Assembly: GCF_030323865.1 (NCBI RefSeq)
Contig: NZ_CP066362.1
Span: forward strand, 1,488,001 to 1,552,000
Origin: Pseudarthrobacter defluvii
GTDB lineage: Bacteria > Actinomycetota > Actinomycetes > Actinomycetales > Micrococcaceae
Direction of reading: 5' to 3'
Length of the DNA stretch: 64,000 nt
The notes below the pieces were generated by a model. That model did not search any database. It worked only from the letters and a program-made list of their open reading frames with translations, and had not been told where the DNA came from. This document shows, piece after piece, positions 53,792 to 62,147 of this stretch. How positions within the stretch are numbered: position 1 is the first letter of the stretch; each line of letters begins with the position of its first letter. The translations under genes were made by a program, and so were the position numbers.

Positions 53792-54552
53792 GCGGCCAGG
53801 TTCTCAAAGACGGGGCCATCATCGACCCCTCCGCATCACGCAAGCTGCCTTCACCCGAGGGTAAGCCGACCGTCACCGTGCTGGACTACGGTTCCGGGAA
53901 CGTGCGGTCAGCCGTGCGCGCACTGGAACGTGCCGGCGCGGAGGTGATCCTGAGCTCCAAGCCGGAGGACGTCCTGAACGCGGACGGACTGGTGGTGCCC
54001 GGCGTCGGCGCTTTCGAGACCGTGATGCGCGAACTCAAGGCCGTGGACGGCATCCGGCTCATCGGCAGGCGCGTTGCCGGTGGCCGCCCCGTGCTGGGCA
54101 TTTGCGTGGGCCTCCAGGTCCTGTTCGAGGCCGGCGTGGAGCATGGCACCGAAGCCGAAGGCATCGGGGAATGGCCCGGAAAGGTGGAAGCCCTTCCCGC
54201 GGAAGTTGTCCCGCACATGGGCTGGAACACCGTCAAGGTTCCTGAAGGTTCCAAACTCTTTGCCGGCGTCGAAAACGAGCGCTTCTACTTCGTGCACTCG
54301 TACGGCGTGCAGGAATGGAACTTCGACGTCATCCAGCCGCGGATGGCTCCGCCGATGGTTACCTGGTCCGAGCACGGCGCCCCGTTCATTGCGGCCGTGG
54401 AAAATGGCCCCCTCTGCGCCACCCAGTTCCACCCTGAAAAATCAGGAGACGCCGGCGCGCGTCTCCTGCGCAACTGGGTGGAAGGGCTGCGCAAGCCGGC
54501 CGGCGGCGACCCCGGACCCGGCGCATCAACCGACACCGGCAGTGGCGCCTAG
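53788..54552 (+). CDS. hisH: Imidazole glycerol phosphate synthase, glutaminase subunit
   Basis: 254 residues. Class I glutamine amidotransferase feeding ammonia to HisF. The catalytic cysteine is Cys106 in [10 protein letters not shown], and the His/Glu pair is in [10 protein letters not shown]. About 26 extra residues precede the usual start [11 protein letters not shown], and the tail is Gly/Pro/Ser-rich. GTG start overlapping hisB. hisF is not in the window. Confidence 0.94.
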   Translation: MSGQVLKDGAIIDPSASRKLPSPEGKPTVTVLDYGSGNVRSAVRALERAGAEVILSSKPEDVLNADGLVVPGVGAFETVMRELKAVDGIRLIGRRVAGGRPVLGICVGLQVLFEAGVEHGTEAEGIGEWPGKVEALPAEVVPHMGWNTVKVPEGSKLFAGVENERFYFVHSYGVQEWNFDVIQPRMAPPMVTWSEHGAPFIAAVENGPLCATQFHPEKSGDAGARLLRNWVEGLRKPAGGDPGPGASTDTGSGA

Positions 54553-54711
54553 ATGTGGTCCGTACTGCTGACGGGGCTCGCCGGCATCCTGATTGGCGGC
54601 GGCATCTCCTTCCGTCAGCAGCGCAAGCCACTGTGGACCCAGGTAGCCTTCTATGTCCTGGCGGCCATGTCGCTGCTCGCCGCCTACCTGCTCACGCTGC
54701 CGGCCGGGTGA
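54553..54711 (+). CDS. Small two-helix membrane protein in the his operon
   Basis: 52 residues. It begins with an ATG on the base after the hisH stop. Two hydrophobic helices (about residues 3-18 and 31-49) flank a basic loop, FRQQRKPLW. No catalytic residues stand out. Its tight position between hisH and priA suggests co-translation, and I believe similar small genes occur there in other Arthrobacter, but its role is unknown. Confidence 0.7.
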   Translation: MWSVLLTGLAGILIGGGISFRQQRKPLWTQVAFYVLAAMSLLAAYLLTLPAG

Positions 54712-54838
54712 CCCGCCACCGGACGGTGGCCAGGTTGGCTGTGGGCAGCCCGCCCGGCACATTCGCAACGGCACGCCCCGACACCGCCTTAATTCCAGCC
54801 AATCGCCCTGAGCCCCAGGACCAACACCGAGGATGAGT

Positions 54839-55585
54839 ATGACCACCGCACATGACCTGCCGGTACTTGAACTGCTGCCCGCCGTCGACGTCGTTAACGG
54901 CCAGGCCGTGCGGCTGGTCCAGGGCGAGGCCGGCAGCGAGACCAGCTACGGCACCCCGCTCGAAGCAGCTTTGAACTGGCAGCAGCAGGGCGCCGAGTGG
55001 GTGCACCTGGTGGACCTGGACGCCGCTTTCGGGCGGGGATCCAACGCGGACCTGCTCCGCGAGGTGGTGGGCCGGCTGGACATCAAGGTGGAGCTCTCCG
55101 GCGGGCTCCGCGACGATGAGACCCTCGAAGCGGCGCTTGACCTGGGAGTTGCCCGGGTCAACCTGGGCACCGCAGCCCTGGAGAATCCCGAGTGGACCGC
55201 CCGGGCCATCGACCGCTTCGGCGACAAAATCGCCGTCGGACTCGACGTCCGTGGCACCACCCTTGCCGGCCGCGGATGGACCAAGGAGGGCGGAGACCTG
55301 TGGGACGTCCTGGGCCGCCTGGAAGAGGCCGGCTGCGCCCGCTACGTGGTGACCGACGTAACCAAGGACGGCACGCTGCAGGGACCGAACGTTGAACTCC
55401 TGCGCCAGATGGTGGAGAAGACAGGCAAGCCGGTGGTGGCGTCGGGCGGAATTTCCAGCCTGGACGACCTCAAGGTCCTCCGCTCGCTGGTCCCGTTGGG
55501 CGTGGAAGGCGCCATTGTGGGCAAAGCCCTGTACTCCGGAGCCTTCACGCTGCCTGAAGCCCTCGATGTCGCCGGCCGGCGCTAG
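54839..55585 (+). CDS. priA: Bifunctional HisA/TrpF isomerase
   Basis: 248 residues, a (beta/alpha)8 barrel. [15 protein letters not shown] carries the N-terminal catalytic Asp, and [16 protein letters not shown] the second. In actinobacteria lacking trpF this enzyme (PriA) isomerises both ProFAR and PRA; sequence alone does not prove dual activity here. The ATG at 54839 is chosen because GAGG lies 6 bases upstream; an ATG at 54833 is in frame. Confidence 0.92.
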   Translation: MTTAHDLPVLELLPAVDVVNGQAVRLVQGEAGSETSYGTPLEAALNWQQQGAEWVHLVDLDAAFGRGSNADLLREVVGRLDIKVELSGGLRDDETLEAALDLGVARVNLGTAALENPEWTARAIDRFGDKIAVGLDVRGTTLAGRGWTKEGGDLWDVLGRLEEAGCARYVVTDVTKDGTLQGPNVELLRQMVEKTGKPVVASGGISSLDDLKVLRSLVPLGVEGAIVGKALYSGAFTLPEALDVAGRR

Positions 55586-55604
55586 GGCCGGGCGCATTAA
55601 ACCC

Positions 55605-56489
55605 ATGTCCAACGTCGAGGAACCGCAACCCCCCGCAGCCCGCCAGCTGCCCGGACATATTGCAGCAGCGCTGGCCGGTGCCGGTGGTGCCACGGACTCC
55701 GCGGGCCAGCCGTGGGCAGGGCGGAGCCTCGCCGGCGGCGACGCCAAGATCCATAATTTCGAGGACGACGACGGCACGGCCGACGCCGGGTATGTCGCCG
55801 CGGTTGCGTCCCTCCGTGAGGGACGGGGCGGTGAAGAGGCGGTGGTTGCCTCGATGGCAACTGCGCGGGTCTTCATCCCGATCGTGGCGCAGCTGGCCGA
55901 GGAGGAAGAAACCGCCCACGGGCTGCACGCCGACAAGCAGGCGGACATGGCCCTGGTGACACTGAAGGCAGCCGACGGGAGGACCGCGCTGCCGGCGTTC
56001 ACCTCGGCCGCTGCGCTGTCGGCATGGCATCCCGAGGCCAGGCCGGTAGCCGTCTACGCCGCCCGGGCGGCGCTTTCGGCAGTGGCCGAAGGAGCCGAAC
56101 TTCTGGTCCTGGACCCGGGCGCCGATGTGACGTTCGTGGTCCGCAGGCCCGGCGTGTGGGCCCTCGCCCAGCAGCATGGCTGGATCCCCTCCTACAATGA
56201 CGACGAACTGGCCGCTGAAATGGGCCGCGCGGCGTCAGGCTTCGCCGCCATCCGCCGGCTCGAACTCCTGCCCGGCAGGGGAGTGGCCGCCAGGGCCGCC
56301 GACGGATCAGTAGTCCCCGGTGGCGGTGCCGGGCCGGAACTGCAGGTGGTGCTGTACCTCGAGGACGGCCTGGACGCCGCCGGTGTCCAGCAACTGGTAG
56401 CCGGCCTGCAGGCGGAGTGGTCCCGGAATGTATTGTTTGGGGAGCGCGTCGATTCCCTTGAAATCAAACTGAGGCGCGCTCCCGACTAG
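55605..56489 (+). CDS. SseB family protein
   Basis: 294 residues, soluble. Two SseB-type N-terminal segments are seen: VFIPIVAQLAEEEETAHG with DMALVTLKAADGRTALPAFT, and later VLDPGADVTFVVRRPGVWAL. SseB domains are common in actinobacteria, and their molecular role is unsettled. The first 60 residues are Ala/Pro/Gly-rich. It follows priA after 19 bases; the frame is open upstream but overlaps priA. Confidence 0.82.
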   Translation: MSNVEEPQPPAARQLPGHIAAALAGAGGATDSAGQPWAGRSLAGGDAKIHNFEDDDGTADAGYVAAVASLREGRGGEEAVVASMATARVFIPIVAQLAEEEETAHGLHADKQADMALVTLKAADGRTALPAFTSAAALSAWHPEARPVAVYAARAALSAVAEGAELLVLDPGADVTFVVRRPGVWALAQQHGWIPSYNDDELAAEMGRAASGFAAIRRLELLPGRGVAARAADGSVVPGGGAGPELQVVLYLEDGLDAAGVQQLVAGLQAEWSRNVLFGERVDSLEIKLRRAPD

Positions 56490-56547
56490 CCGCCAGCCGG
56501 ATGGGTGATCCCCGCCAGCCTGCGGCGCATCCTGAAGGACCGCTTTC

Positions 56548-57843
56548 GTGAATTTCGCTCTCTACCGGGAGTTGCTCGCCGTCCGGCCCATCCGCCGGCT
56601 GCTGCTGGTGGGCATGGTTGCCCGGATCCCGCACTCGGCCGCCGGCGTTCTGCTCACCCTGCACATCGTCCTCACCCTGGGCCAGGGCTATGCTGCGGCG
56701 GGTGCGGCCGCGGCTGTCATGACCATCGGCATCGCGCTTGGTGCGCCGTGGCGCGGGCGGCGCGTGGACACAGTGGGCCTTCGGACCGCGCTCATCCCGT
56801 CGGTGGTCTCCGAAACGGTGATCTGGTCCGTGGTGCCGCACGTGTCCTACCAGTGGCTCCTTCCGCTGGTCTTCGTGGGCGGCCTCCTCACGCTTCCCAT
56901 CTTCAGCGTTGTCCGGCAGTCCCTGGGTGTGCTGGCCGAGGGCGACCAGCGCCGGACCGCGTTCGCCCTCGACGCCATCACCACGGAAGTGGTGTTCATG
57001 ATCGGACCGGCCGCCGGTGCCGTCGTAGCCACCAGCGGCTTCACCGTTGCCGGCCTGACGGTGGTGGGCGTGGCCACCTCCCTCTCCGGGCTGTTCCTCA
57101 TGTGGTTTAACCCACCCACGCGCAGCGAGGGCCTGACGGTCGAATGCGCGGAGGATGAGCAGCATGCCGCGGAAGCCGCCGTCGTCTCCACGGCTCCGGC
57201 CCATGTGCAGGAAGCCGCCGCGGAACTGGCACCCGCCGGGGCCGCCACCAGCGCCGCGCAGGGCCTGAGGGGGAAACTGGCAGGTGGCTTTTCGTGGTTC
57301 ACCGCCACGGTCGCCGCACTCTTCGCCGTGGCCGCCGGCGCCGGCATGGTCCTCAGCGGAACCGACGTCGGCATCGTCGCAGCCCTGCAGGTCGGCGGAC
57401 ACCAAAGCGAAATCGGCATCGTCTTCGTCTTCTGGTGTGCCGCTTCGGTGGTGGGCGGCTTGATTTACGGCGCCATGCACCGGCCCATCCCGCCGATCTT
57501 CCTGCTGCTGGGCATGGCTGCCCTGACCCTGCCCATGGCCCTCGCCCACGACACCTGGACGCTGGCCTTCGTCTCCGTCCTGCCGGGCCTGCTGTGCGCC
57601 CCCGTGCTTTCGGCAGCCTCCGAAAAAGTCGCGGATCTCGTGTCCGAGGAGCGGCGCGGGGAGGCGATGGGGTGGTACGGATCGGCCCTCACCGCCGGCG
57701 TTGCCCTGGGTTCCCCGCTGGCCGGTGTGTTCATCGACGTGATGGGCCCCTCCGGCGGCTTCGTGTCCGTCGGCGCCGCCGGCGTAGTGCTTTGCCTCGT
57801 GGGTCTGGTGCTCCAGCAGCGCCGCCGCCGGGCTGCTGCCTAA
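56548..57843 (+). CDS. MFS transporter
   Basis: 431 residues with about ten to twelve helices. It has an MFS-type short basic loop after helix 2 (GAPWRGRRVDTVGLRTALI) and a long cytoplasmic centre (about residues 190-240) with acidic and Ala-rich sequence. Direction and substrate cannot be told. GAAGGACC precedes the GTG start. It lies 58 bases after the SseB gene and may share its transcript. Confidence 0.85.
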   Translation: MNFALYRELLAVRPIRRLLLVGMVARIPHSAAGVLLTLHIVLTLGQGYAAAGAAAAVMTIGIALGAPWRGRRVDTVGLRTALIPSVVSETVIWSVVPHVSYQWLLPLVFVGGLLTLPIFSVVRQSLGVLAEGDQRRTAFALDAITTEVVFMIGPAAGAVVATSGFTVAGLTVVGVATSLSGLFLMWFNPPTRSEGLTVECAEDEQHAAEAAVVSTAPAHVQEAAAELAPAGAATSAAQGLRGKLAGGFSWFTATVAALFAVAAGAGMVLSGTDVGIVAALQVGGHQSEIGIVFVFWCAASVVGGLIYGAMHRPIPPIFLLLGMAALTLPMALAHDTWTLAFVSVLPGLLCAPVLSAASEKVADLVSEERRGEAMGWYGSALTAGVALGSPLAGVFIDVMGPSGGFVSVGAAGVVLCLVGLVLQQRRRRAAA

Positions 57844-57927
57844 GCCCTGCCCATCCATCGATTGCTGCGTAGTTGTCCTTATGGCCCCGCTAAACGGCAG
57901 TTACGGAGCAATGGATGATGTTAAAAA

Positions 57928-57966
57928 CGACGGCGGGACGACCTTCAAAAGGCCGTCCCGCCGTCG
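57928..57966 (-). terminator. Terminator of the DUF1844 gene (reverse strand)
   Basis: CGACGGCGGGAC and its complement form a 12-bp stem, with a further inner pairing. On the reverse strand five T residues follow, so it serves the DUF1844 gene and perhaps the convergent MFS gene. Confidence 0.8.
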
Positions 57967-57990
57967 GACGTTGCTTGGGGGAGTTCTTCC

Positions 57991-58377
57991 TTAGTTCACT
58001 GCCCCGGTGTACTTTTCGCCCGGGCCCTTCCCCGGAGCGTCCGGAATCAGTGACTCTTCACGGAAGGCCAGCTGGAGGGAACGCAGGCCGTCGCGCAAGG
58101 GACCGGCGTGCTGGGAACCGATCTCAGGGGCGGCGGCGGTGACCAGGCCGGCCAGTGCCGTGATCAGTTTCCGGGCCTCGTCCAGGTCCTTCAGCTCGGC
58201 TGCGTTGTCTTCCGCGGCCAGGCCAAGCTTTACCGCGGCCGCGCTCATCAGGTGCACGGCGGCCGTGGTGATGACCTCGATGGAGGGAACTTCGGAGATG
58301 TCGCGGATCTGTTGTGAAACGTCTGCGCCTGCTTCGCCGGGCTCGAAGACGTACGAATTACTGTCTGAGGTGCTCAT
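57991..58377 (-). CDS. DUF1844 protein
   Basis: 128 residues, soluble, mainly helical. ISEVPSIEVITTAAVHLMSA and LKDLDEARKLITALAGLVTA match DUF1844, a family almost always encoded beside infC in actinobacteria. Function unknown. No clear ribosome binding site precedes the ATG. It is divergent from the infC transcript. Confidence 0.88.
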   Translation of the reverse strand: MSTSDSNSYVFEPGEAGADVSQQIRDISEVPSIEVITTAAVHLMSAAAVKLGLAAEDNAAELKDLDEARKLITALAGLVTAAAPEIGSQHAGPLRDGLRSLQLAFREESLIPDAPGKGPGEKYTGAVN

Positions 58378-58735
58378 ACTGGTAAGCTTGACACAGACCG
58401 ACTGGATGTCGTTATTTCAGAGATTGTCCCAAACGACCAGGTTCCCAACAGCGCTTCGCGGCGTTGACGGGAATTTTTTCTGTAGAATGGCTTCCAGTTT
58501 GCAAGCGGAGTTCTCTCCCACCCGCGTCAGCCGCTGTCCCGCCCGTTCCTTTGGAACCTGCAGGGGCGCAAGGTTGCCGGGTACCTGGTTGGGCATGGGC
58601 CGGTATTTTCCGGGACTGTGCACGTGCAGCCCTTCGCGGGGTTGCTGAGCCAACCTCTTTGAGGCCTTCGATTGCTCCGGCAATTGGGGGCCTTCTCTAT
58701 TTGCCGGAAACAACAACAAACACAGGAGCTTTAAC
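58378..58735 (+). promoter_or_regulatory. infC promoter and structured leader
   Basis: This 358-base gap holds a -10 box TAGAAT (58483-58488, without a well-spaced -35) and then about 240 bases of leader. Stems seen are GGTTG/CAACC (58640-58655) and a nested hairpin: AGGCC (58662-58666) with GGCCT (58689-58693) enclosing ATTGC-TCCG-GCAAT (58671-58684), followed by a T-rich TTCTCTATTT. This resembles an attenuator. L20- or IF3-dependent control is plausible. Confidence 0.5.
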
Positions 58736-59773
58736 ATTAGCGAGCCAAGAATCAATGAGCGTATCCGCGTCCCCGAGGTGCGGCTGGTCGGACCTGCAGG
58801 TGAACAGGTAGGAATCGTCCGTATTGAGGATGCCCTGCGCCTGGCTGCCGAATCCGACCTTGATCTCGTTGAAGTTGCACCTCAGGCGAAGCCTCCGGTG
58901 TGCAAGCTGATGGACTTCGGCAAGTACAAGTACGAGGCCGCGGTCAAGGCACGTGAGGCCCGGAAGAACCAGACGAACACCGTTCTGAAGGAAATCCGCT
59001 TCCGCCTGAAGATCGACACCCACGACTACGAGACCAAGCGCGGGCACGCCCTTCGCTTCCTCGGTGCCGGGGACAAGGTCAAGGCCATGATCCAGTTCCG
59101 TGGCCGTGAGCAGCAGCGTCCGGAGATGGGCATCCGCCTGCTCCAGCGTTTCGCGGACGACGTGGCCGAAGTTGGCGTGGTGGAGTCCAGCCCCCGCATC
59201 GACGGACGCAACATGGTCATGGTGGTTGGCCCGCTGAAGAACAAGGCTGAGGCCAAGGCTGAAGCACGGCGCGCCACACAGCGCGCCGAGGCCAAGGCAC
59301 AGAACGAAGCCAAGGCTTCCGGACGCGTCGACACCTCCGGCCAGGACCAGGCCCCCATGACGCAGTCATTGGCGGACCTCCTGCCGGAAGGCTTCACCGT
59401 GTCCACCGAGCCCGAGGCTGCCGCGCCGAAGCAGGAAGCCCCCGAGGCCGACGCTGCAAAGCAGGAGGCCCCTAAGGCCGAGGCTCCGAAGCAGGAAGCC
59501 CCCAAACAGGAGGCCCCCAAGGCTGCGGCGCCCAAGCAGGAAGCCCCCAAGGTTGCCGCTCCGAAGCAGGAGGCTCCCAAGGCGGCTGCGCCGAAGTCCG
59601 CTCCGGCGCCCAAGCCTGCGGCTGCCAAGCCGGAAGCTGCAGCACCGACGGCGCCCAAGCCGGCTGCCGTGCCTGCCCCGCCGAAGCCGGTGGCCAGGCC
59701 TGCCGCGCCCAAGCCTGCTGCCCGCCCTGCCCCCAAGGCAGTGCCGAAGCCGGCCGGCAAGAAGACCAACTAG
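58736..59773 (+). CDS. infC: Translation initiation factor IF-3 with AUU start and long C-terminal tail
   Basis: 345 residues. IF3 guards start-codon choice on the 30S subunit. The family N-terminus [19 protein letters not shown] begins at ATT 58736, 8 bases after GGAG. No ATG or GTG fits until a GTG at 58778, which would remove 14 conserved residues. AUU starts make IF3 repress its own synthesis in E. coli. The two canonical domains ([36 protein letters not shown]) end near residue 170. The remaining 170 or so residues are an Ala/Pro/Lys/Glu tail with repeats of APKQEAPK. Confidence 0.93.
   Translation: MSEPRINERIRVPEVRLVGPAGEQVGIVRIEDALRLAAESDLDLVEVAPQAKPPVCKLMDFGKYKYEAAVKAREARKNQTNTVLKEIRFRLKIDTHDYETKRGHALRFLGAGDKVKAMIQFRGREQQRPEMGIRLLQRFADDVAEVGVVESSPRIDGRNMVMVVGPLKNKAEAKAEARRATQRAEAKAQNEAKASGRVDTSGQDQAPMTQSLADLLPEGFTVSTEPEAAAPKQEAPEADAAKQEAPKAEAPKQEAPKQEAPKAAAPKQEAPKVAAPKQEAPKAAAPKSAPAPKPAAAKPEAAAPTAPKPAAVPAPPKPVARPAAPKPAARPAPKAVPKPAGKKTN
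59429..59590 (+). repeat. Degenerate tandem repeats coding for the IF3 tail
   Basis: Units of about 24-27 bases encoding variants of [10 protein letters not shown] recur at least six times. They are in frame and inside infC, so they are a coding repeat, not an intergenic array. Confidence 0.75.
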
Positions 59774-59891
59774 TTCACAGCTGCCGGGGTACGCCCTCCG
59801 GCAGTCAGCAACCAGCATGCTGCCCGCAGGGGCGGCTGCGCGATAGAACTGCGGCCCCCGGGCCTGCAGAAACGTAAGGAGATCGGTTCCC

Positions 59892-60086
59892 ATGCCGAAG
59901 ATGAAGACCCACAGTGGTGCTAAGAAGCGCTTCAAGCTGACCGGCAGCGGCAAGCTGCGCCGCCAGCAGGCCAACCGCCGCCACTACCTGGAGCACAAGT
60001 CCTCCCGCCTGACCCGTCGCCTCGCCGGCGACAAGATCGTCTTCAAGGGCGACGCCAAGGTCATCCGGAAGATGCTCGGCATCTAG
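59892..60086 (+). CDS. rpmI: 50S ribosomal protein L35
   Basis: 64 residues, [20 protein letters not shown] to KMLGI, the full L35 pattern and very basic. A purine-rich AAGGAGATCGG precedes the ATG. It sits between infC and rplT, the conserved order. Confidence 0.97.
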   Translation: MPKMKTHSGAKKRFKLTGSGKLRRQQANRRHYLEHKSSRLTRRLAGDKIVFKGDAKVIRKMLGI

Positions 60087-60088
60087 TT

Positions 60089-60183
60089 CCCAAGTTTTAC
60101 TGACGGGCCGCCCCCTGGTGGCCGGTCACCTGCCAAACAGCCTTCTCAGGCCGCCGCCGGATTACCGGCAACAGATGCTTGGG
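60089..60183 (+). promoter_or_regulatory. Possible structured spacer between rpmI and rplT
   Basis: CCCAAG (60089-60094) can pair with CTTGGG (60178-60183), enclosing smaller stems such as GCCGG-ATTA-CCGGC. It ends just before the rplT ribosome binding site and might be an L20 target. Weak evidence. Confidence 0.25.
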
Positions 60184-60208
60184 ATCAGATTTTCGAAGGA
60201 GTACGCAC

Positions 60209-60598
60209 GTGGCACGTGTGAAGAGGGCGGTTAACGCCCACAAGAAGCGCCGGGTTGTCCTTGAACGGGCAAAGGGTTACCGCGGACAGCGTTCGCGCCT
60301 GTACCGCAAGGCCAAAGAGCAGCTGCTGCACTCGTTTGTGTACAGCTACGGCGACCGCAAGAAGAAGAAGGGCGACTTCCGCCGCCTGTGGATCCAGCGC
60401 ATCAACGCTGCTTCCCGCGCCAACGGCCTCACCTACAACCGCCTCATCCAGGGCCTGAAGGCCGCGGAGGTCGAGGTTGACCGCCGTATGCTGGCCGAGC
60501 TTGCCGTCTCCGACGCCAACGCCTTCGCCGCACTGGTCCAGGTTGCCAAGGACTCCCTGCCGGCAGACACCTCCGCCAAGAAGGTTGCCGCAGCCTAG
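60209..60598 (+). CDS. rplT: 50S ribosomal protein L20
   Basis: 129 residues. [40 protein letters not shown] and [17 protein letters not shown] are canonical. The GTG at 60209 has AAGGAG 8 bases upstream; an in-frame ATG at 60179 adds ten residues unlike L20 and lies before that site. Confidence 0.97.
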   Translation: MARVKRAVNAHKKRRVVLERAKGYRGQRSRLYRKAKEQLLHSFVYSYGDRKKKKGDFRRLWIQRINAASRANGLTYNRLIQGLKAAEVEVDRRMLAELAVSDANAFAALVQVAKDSLPADTSAKKVAAA

Positions 60599-60610
60599 CC
60601 ATTGCTGCCG

Positions 60611-60626
60611 CCCCTCGCCTGAGGGG
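60611..60626 (+). terminator. Short hairpin after rplT
   Basis: CCCCTC-GCCT-GAGGGG, 6-bp stem, 12 bases after the stop; no T-tract. Confidence 0.4.
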
Positions 60627-60655
60627 CCCATTCAGGAACAGGTGGCAGCAGCTAC

Positions 60656-60661
60656 TACAGT
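60656..60661 (+). promoter_or_regulatory. -10 element for a leaderless rRNA/tRNA methyltransferase mRNA
   Basis: TACAGT, then TCTTGT (6 bases), then ATG at 60668. Confidence 0.6.
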
Positions 60662-60667
60662 TCTTGT

Positions 60668-61594
60668 ATGAACGAAACCGGGCGCCCGCAAGATCTTCCA
60701 CTGTCCAACCCCCGAGCCGATCGGGTCAGGGACGTGGCGAAACTTGCAGGGCGCCCGGCCCGTTTAAAGCGCGGCCAGTTCCTTGCTGAAGGTCCGCAGG
60801 CTGTCCGGGAGGCCCTCAAGCTCCACCAGCAGCGCCTTGCAGCTGGCGCTCCCGGAGTGGTCACGGAAGTTTTTGCCAGCGAAAGTTGCCTTGACCGTTT
60901 TCCCGAGTTTGAAGAGCTGGCCCACGGCACCAATGCCAGGTTGGCCACCGATGACGTCCTGGCCGCCATGGCGGACACCGTCAATCCGCAGGGGATCGTC
61001 GCCGTTTGCCGTTTCGTGGACGTTTCCCTGGCGGAGGTGCTGGATGCCGGCCCCCGTTTGATTGCGGTCCTGTGCCAGGTCAGGGACCCGGGCAACGCTG
61101 GAACTGTATTGCGGGCGGCCGACTCCGCCGGTGCAGACGCGGTGGTCTTCACAGCCTCTAGCGTCGACATCTATAACCCCAAGGCGGTCCGGTCCACCGC
61201 GGGCTCACTGTTCCACCTTCCGGTGGTCCTGGCCGCGGACCCTGCGGAACTGGCGGCGGAATGCAAGGCCCGGGGCATCGGCGTCCTCGCGGCGGACGGT
61301 TATGGCCAGCTGGACCTGGACGTCCTGCAGGACGAGAGCGCCCGCCGCAGGCTCACCGGCACCGGCCCGGAATCCGTCTACGATCTCGCTGGGGCTACCG
61401 CCTGGTTTTTTGGGAACGAGGCGCAGGGCCTCTCCGAGGAGGAATTGGGACTCGCGGACCACCGGGTGGCCGTCCCCGTCTATGGCGCCGCCGAAAGCCT
61501 CAACCTTGGGACCGCAGCCACCGTCTGCCTGTACGCCAGCGCCCGGTCCCAGCGCAGGGTGGAAGCCGCGGCGGGGACCGGAAGCGCCGGATAG
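60668..61594 (+). CDS. TrmH (SpoU) family RNA 2'-O-methyltransferase
   Basis: 308 residues. A SPOUT knot methyltransferase. An N-terminal RNA-binding substrate domain (KLAGRPARLKRGQFLAEGPQ) precedes the catalytic part: motif 1 QVRDPGNAGTVLRAADSAGA, motif 2 FFGNEAQGLSEEEL and motif 3 AESLNLGTAATVCLY. The target may be 23S rRNA or tRNA; members beside rplT are commonly annotated only as RNA methyltransferases. The final 15 residues are Ala/Gly-rich. Confidence 0.92.
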   Translation: MNETGRPQDLPLSNPRADRVRDVAKLAGRPARLKRGQFLAEGPQAVREALKLHQQRLAAGAPGVVTEVFASESCLDRFPEFEELAHGTNARLATDDVLAAMADTVNPQGIVAVCRFVDVSLAEVLDAGPRLIAVLCQVRDPGNAGTVLRAADSAGADAVVFTASSVDIYNPKAVRSTAGSLFHLPVVLAADPAELAAECKARGIGVLAADGYGQLDLDVLQDESARRRLTGTGPESVYDLAGATAWFFGNEAQGLSEEELGLADHRVAVPVYGAAESLNLGTAATVCLYASARSQRRVEAAAGTGSAG

Positions 61595-61674
61595 GACGCC
61601 CGGGGCAGGAGCGGGCACAAAGGCAGGTCTGGACACAAGCACGGACGACGGCGGCGGGCCGGCGCACAAAGAAA

Positions 61675-61694
61675 GGCCCCGGAATTCCGGGGCC
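61675..61694. terminator. Terminator between convergent genes
   Basis: GGCCCCGG-AATT-CCGGGGCC is a perfect palindrome. On the reverse strand TTTCTTT follows, so it ends the GlsB-like gene and possibly the methyltransferase transcript. Confidence 0.75.
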
Positions 61695-61720
61695 CGTGGG
61701 TTTATTGATTGACAAAGCGA

Positions 61721-61996
61721 TCAGGGTGCGCGGCTGGCTTTTCCACGTCCGGTGACTGCTCCGTAGATGCCGGCGACAACCAGGCCGCCGACGATAGCGA
61801 GAATCCAGGTGCCGAGGTCGAAGAAGGCAAGATCGCCCTTGTTGAACAGGAGGCTGCCAATCCAGCCGCCAACAATGGCTCCGACGACACCCAGGATGAG
61901 GCTGGTCACCCAGCCGCCGCCAACCCGTCCGGGCATTACGGCTTTAACGATGGCCCCAACAATCAGGCCCAAAATAATCCAAGCAAGAAAACCCAT
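61721..61996 (-). CDS. GlsB/YeaQ/YmgE family stress-response membrane protein
   Basis: 91 residues with three helices. GLIVGAIVKAVMPGRVGGGW, TSLILGVVGAIVGGWIG and TWILAIVGGLVVAGIYGA match the transglycosylase-associated/YmgE family. Such proteins are induced by envelope or acid stress; mechanism unknown. GAGGAGGAG precedes the ATG. A small dyad CGGGA/TCCCG (62016-62032) lies just upstream. It is monocistronic. Confidence 0.9.
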   Translation of the reverse strand: MGFLAWIILGLIVGAIVKAVMPGRVGGGWVTSLILGVVGAIVGGWIGSLLFNKGDLAFFDLGTWILAIVGGLVVAGIYGAVTGRGKASRAP

Positions 61997-62147
61997 GTCT
62001 CCTCCTCATTGTGACCGGGATTAATAGTCCCGATGAGGCTCAAGCTAACATAAGCACCCCCTAAAGTCAGTAGCCCCAGGGGCGGCGTTGCAGCATCGTT
62101 AGGCCCCCTGTCGGCAGGCCACTCAAAAGAGGGCTGGCCCGCGCAAC

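Noticed and set aside
59429..59590. CRISPR-like or intergenic tandem repeat
   Set aside because: The units are in frame within infC, degenerate and without spacers.
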